A DNA stretch of 43,041 nucleotides from Oscillospiraceae bacterium. GTDB taxonomy: Bacteria; Bacillota; Clostridia; Oscillospirales; CAG-272. Below the pieces are notes generated by a model. That model did no database searches. It saw nothing but the letters and a program-made list of their open reading frames with translations, and was not told where the DNA came from. The position numbers and the translations under genes were made by a program. Of the stretch, positions 41,487-43,041 are shown one piece after another. Numbering within the stretch: the stretch's first letter is position 1; every line of letters begins with the position of its first letter. The stretch is taken from positions 1-43,041 of the forward strand of contig SVRE01000012.1 of the NCBI GenBank assembly GCA_015065005.1, in the 5' to 3' direction.

Positions 41487-42776
41487 ATGAAAAAATATAG
41501 CGAATTAACAAGAGAAGAGCTTGAGGCTTTACAAAAGGAGCTGAAGGCTAAATATAAGGAATATCAGGCTAAGGATTTACAGCTCAATATGGCTCGTGGC
41601 AAGCCATGTGTTGAACAGCTTGACTTGTCTATGGGTATGATGGACGTTCTGTCCAGCGATTGTGATATGACCTGTGATGACGGTACAGACTGCCGTAACT
41701 ACGGTGTTCTTGACGGTATTAAGGAAGCGCAGGAGCTTTTAGCTGATATGATGGAGGTGCCACCGGATCATATTATTATTTACGGTAACTCCAGCTTGAA
41801 CGTAATGTATGACACTATTGCACGTTCAATGTCACACGGTGTTATGGGCTCAACCCCTTGGTCCAAGCTTGATAAGGTTAAGTTTTTATGCCCTGTTCCC
41901 GGTTATGACAGGCACTTTGCGATTACACAGTACTTCGGCATTGAAATGATACCTGTTCCTATGACTCCCGAAGGACCTGATATGGATATGGTTGAAAGGC
42001 TTGTTGCTGAGGACGAGAGCATAAAGGGTATTTGGTGCGTGCCAAAGTATTCAAACCCACAGGGCTATTCTTATTCCGACTTGACAGTGCGACGCTTTGC
42101 CCGTCTTGAGCCAAAGGCGTCAGATTTCAGAATTTATTGGGACAATGCATATACAATTCACCATCTTTATGATGATAAGCAGGATAATCTTGTGGAAATT
42201 CTTGCTGAATGTAAGCGCGCAGGCAACCCTGACCTTGTTTACAAGTTCGCGTCCACCTCAAAGATAAGCTTCCCGGGCTCAGGTATTGCTGCCCTTGCAT
42301 CATCTCATAATAACTTAGAGGAAATTAAGGCTCAGCTTTCTGTTCAGACCATCGGTCACGATAAGGTTAACCAGCTCCGTCACGTTCGTTTCTTCAAGGA
42401 TATTCACGGTATGATAGAGCATATGAGAAAGCACGCAGATATTTTGAGGCCTAAATTTGAAGCGGTGCTTGAAATTCTTGAAAGAGAGCTTGGCGGCCTT
42501 GGTATTGGCGAATGGACAAAGCCAAAGGGCGGATATTTCATCTCCTTTGATTCTCTTGACGGCTGTGCCAAGGATATTGTTGCTAAGTGCAAAAAGGCAG
42601 GCGTTGTAATGACAGGTGCGGGTGCTACCTACCCATACGGTAAGGACCCACACGATTCTAATATCAGAATTGCACCGTCCTATCCGCCGCTTTCCGACCT
42701 TATTGTCGCAACTGAGCTGTTTACACTTTGCGTAAAGCTTTCAAGCATTGAAAAGCTATTAAAAGAAATGAAATAA
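41487..42776 (+). CDS. Aspartate aminotransferase-type PLP enzyme (Aminotran_MocR family)
   Basis: 429 aa from the ATG at 41487, behind AAAAGGA; a longer frame to 41346 passes through repeats. The start MKKYSELTREELEALQKEL and LQLNMARGKPCVEQLDLS are typical of the type Ic aspartate aminotransferases. The PLP lysine is in FASTSKISFPGSG, and IWCVPKYSNPQGYSYS and IYWDNAYTIHHL form the cofactor-binding loops. Aspartate/glutamate transamination is likely; alanine activity cannot be excluded. A strong terminator ends it at 42784-42822. Confidence 0.9.
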   Translation: MKKYSELTREELEALQKELKAKYKEYQAKDLQLNMARGKPCVEQLDLSMGMMDVLSSDCDMTCDDGTDCRNYGVLDGIKEAQELLADMMEVPPDHIIIYGNSSLNVMYDTIARSMSHGVMGSTPWSKLDKVKFLCPVPGYDRHFAITQYFGIEMIPVPMTPEGPDMDMVERLVAEDESIKGIWCVPKYSNPQGYSYSDLTVRRFARLEPKASDFRIYWDNAYTIHHLYDDKQDNLVEILAECKRAGNPDLVYKFASTSKISFPGSGIAALASSHNNLEEIKAQLSVQTIGHDKVNQLRHVRFFKDIHGMIEHMRKHADILRPKFEAVLEILERELGGLGIGEWTKPKGGYFISFDSLDGCAKDIVAKCKKAGVVMTGAGATYPYGKDPHDSNIRIAPSYPPLSDLIVATELFTLCVKLSSIEKLLKEMK

Positions 42777-42783
42777 GCTAATA

Positions 42784-42822
42784 AAAAACCATCAAGGTTA
42801 AAATTCCTTGATGGTTTTTATT
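42784..42822 (+). terminator. Terminator of the aminotransferase gene
   Basis: AAAAACCATCAAGG / CCTTGATGGTTTTT with an 8-nt loop, then ATTGG. An A-run at the other side makes it possibly bidirectional. Confidence 0.9.
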
Positions 42823-42923
42823 GGTGCCTTTGAGGCGTGGAAAAAACCCCTAGTTCTACTAGGGGAAAAAGACGCGAGGAACTGCAATGAAATCGGGCGA
42901 GCTTTACGCAAGCTCAAGAGAAG

Positions 42924-42952
42924 TTTACAAAAATTAAGCCTCCTGATATAAT
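42924..42952 (+). promoter_or_regulatory. Promoter of the transposase gene
   Basis: TTTACA (42924-42929) and TATAAT (42947-42952), spacer 17 bp; the start would be near 42959. It lies downstream of the CCTCCTG (42939-42945) that pairs with the ribosome binding site. Confidence 0.6.
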
Positions 42953-42991
42953 AGTAGTGGTTTGGCGACCGCATTACTAAAATACAGGAGG
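42939..42991 (+). promoter_or_regulatory. Stem-loop occluding the transposase ribosome binding site
   Basis: CCTCCTG (42939-42945) pairs with CAGGAGG (42985-42991), the ribosome binding site of the gene at 43002, extended by TAGTAGTG with CATTACTA (42952-42959, 42972-42979). IS200 is known to limit transposase translation with a leader stem-loop of this kind. Confidence 0.6.
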
Positions 42992-43001
42992 ATTAATTTT
43001 T

Positions 43002-43041
43002 ATGGAAAAGAATGAAATAAGAAGCAACGCACACTCAAAAT
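43002..43041 (+). CDS. tnpA: Transposase start, IS200-type TnpA (partial)
   Basis: Only 13 codons are visible (MEKNEIRSNAHSK), cut by the window edge. The leader NEIRSN with AHS resembles the start of Firmicute IS200/IS605 Y1 transposases, whose conserved HUH motif lies further downstream, outside this window. CAGGAGG precedes the ATG by ten bases. The call rests on this short N terminus and the left-end hairpin. Confidence 0.6.
   Translation, partial: MEKNEIRSNAHSK

Larger units (their letters stand above)
42841..43041 (+). mobile_element. Left end of an IS200/IS605-type insertion sequence (partial)
   Basis: The stretch begins with an 8-bp perfect hairpin CCCCTAGTtctACTAGGGG (42847-42865), like the subterminal palindrome that TnpA recognises at the left end. 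Next come GAGCTTtacgcAAGCTC (42899-42915), a promoter, a long stem-loop covering the ribosome binding site, and the start of the transposase gene. The element continues past the window edge, so neither the right end nor the exact left tip can be fixed. Confidence 0.65.

Overview
This window looks like a chromosomal segment of an anaerobic Clostridia-type Firmicute, probably an uncultured gut member of the Oscillospirales/Christensenellales type. The grounds are the DnaD-DnaI primosome pair, the cmk-plsC-ispH operon with ispH fused to ribosomal protein S1 domains, ComEB, a YkpA-type ABC-F protein, strong AAGGAGG-type ribosome binding sites, TTGACA-N17-TATAAT promoters, moderate-to-low GC, and Cys-rich lipoproteins. 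The taxonomic placement is inference from gene content, not from a marker search.

Layout. 1-6608 (minus strand) is housekeeping: the start of rplJ behind a sigma-A promoter, L10 leader and attenuator, then (reading upstream) dnaI, dnaD, tsaD, rimI, comEB and topB. 6772-8588 is a lipoprotein gene with its own promoter and terminator. 8657-12430 (minus) runs GH78 rhamnosidase, mnmA, a DUF896 protein and a small lipoprotein. 12513-14795 is a metal-resistance operon: ArsR/SmtB repressor with a palindromic operator, then a Zn/Cd P1B-ATPase. 14796-20501 holds a polytopic membrane protein, an aldose-1-epimerase-like protein, an orphan radical SAM protein and NnrE/NnrD. A 285-bp MITE-like palindrome lies at 20502-20786. 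20837-29308 (minus) is accessory: alpha/beta hydrolase, Mrr-like nuclease, SGNH hydrolase, beta-lactamase-fold hydrolase, a CotH-type lipoprotein with ten Cys/His knuckles, and a secreted beta-helix protein. 29526-35988 (plus) is ykpA, a BaiN/YhiN flavoprotein, cmk, plsC and ispH-S1. 36041-37220 holds a 35-residue CCCC membrane peptide, a 146-bp tandem duplication and a zinc-ribbon protein. 37343-42776 holds a DinG-like helicase, asnS and an aspartate aminotransferase. The right edge enters an IS200/IS605-type element.

The most unusual thing seen is a family of intra-operon arrays (about 2358-2500, 4433-4514, 31182-31280, 32586-32676). Each is a chain of short hairpins with unrelated stems but a conserved 7-nt linker of the form rkGATAT. 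They fill the gap between one gene's stop codon and the next gene's ribosome binding site. A second family, beginning TGTAGGG, has four copies at two loci (31152, 31286, 41375, 41450), and two of them differ by compensatory stem changes. Other points of interest are the coherent loss of one ATP site in the ABC-F protein, the duplicated 3' end of the zinc-ribbon gene, and ribosome-binding-site occlusion with a specific promoter geometry in the IS200-like end.
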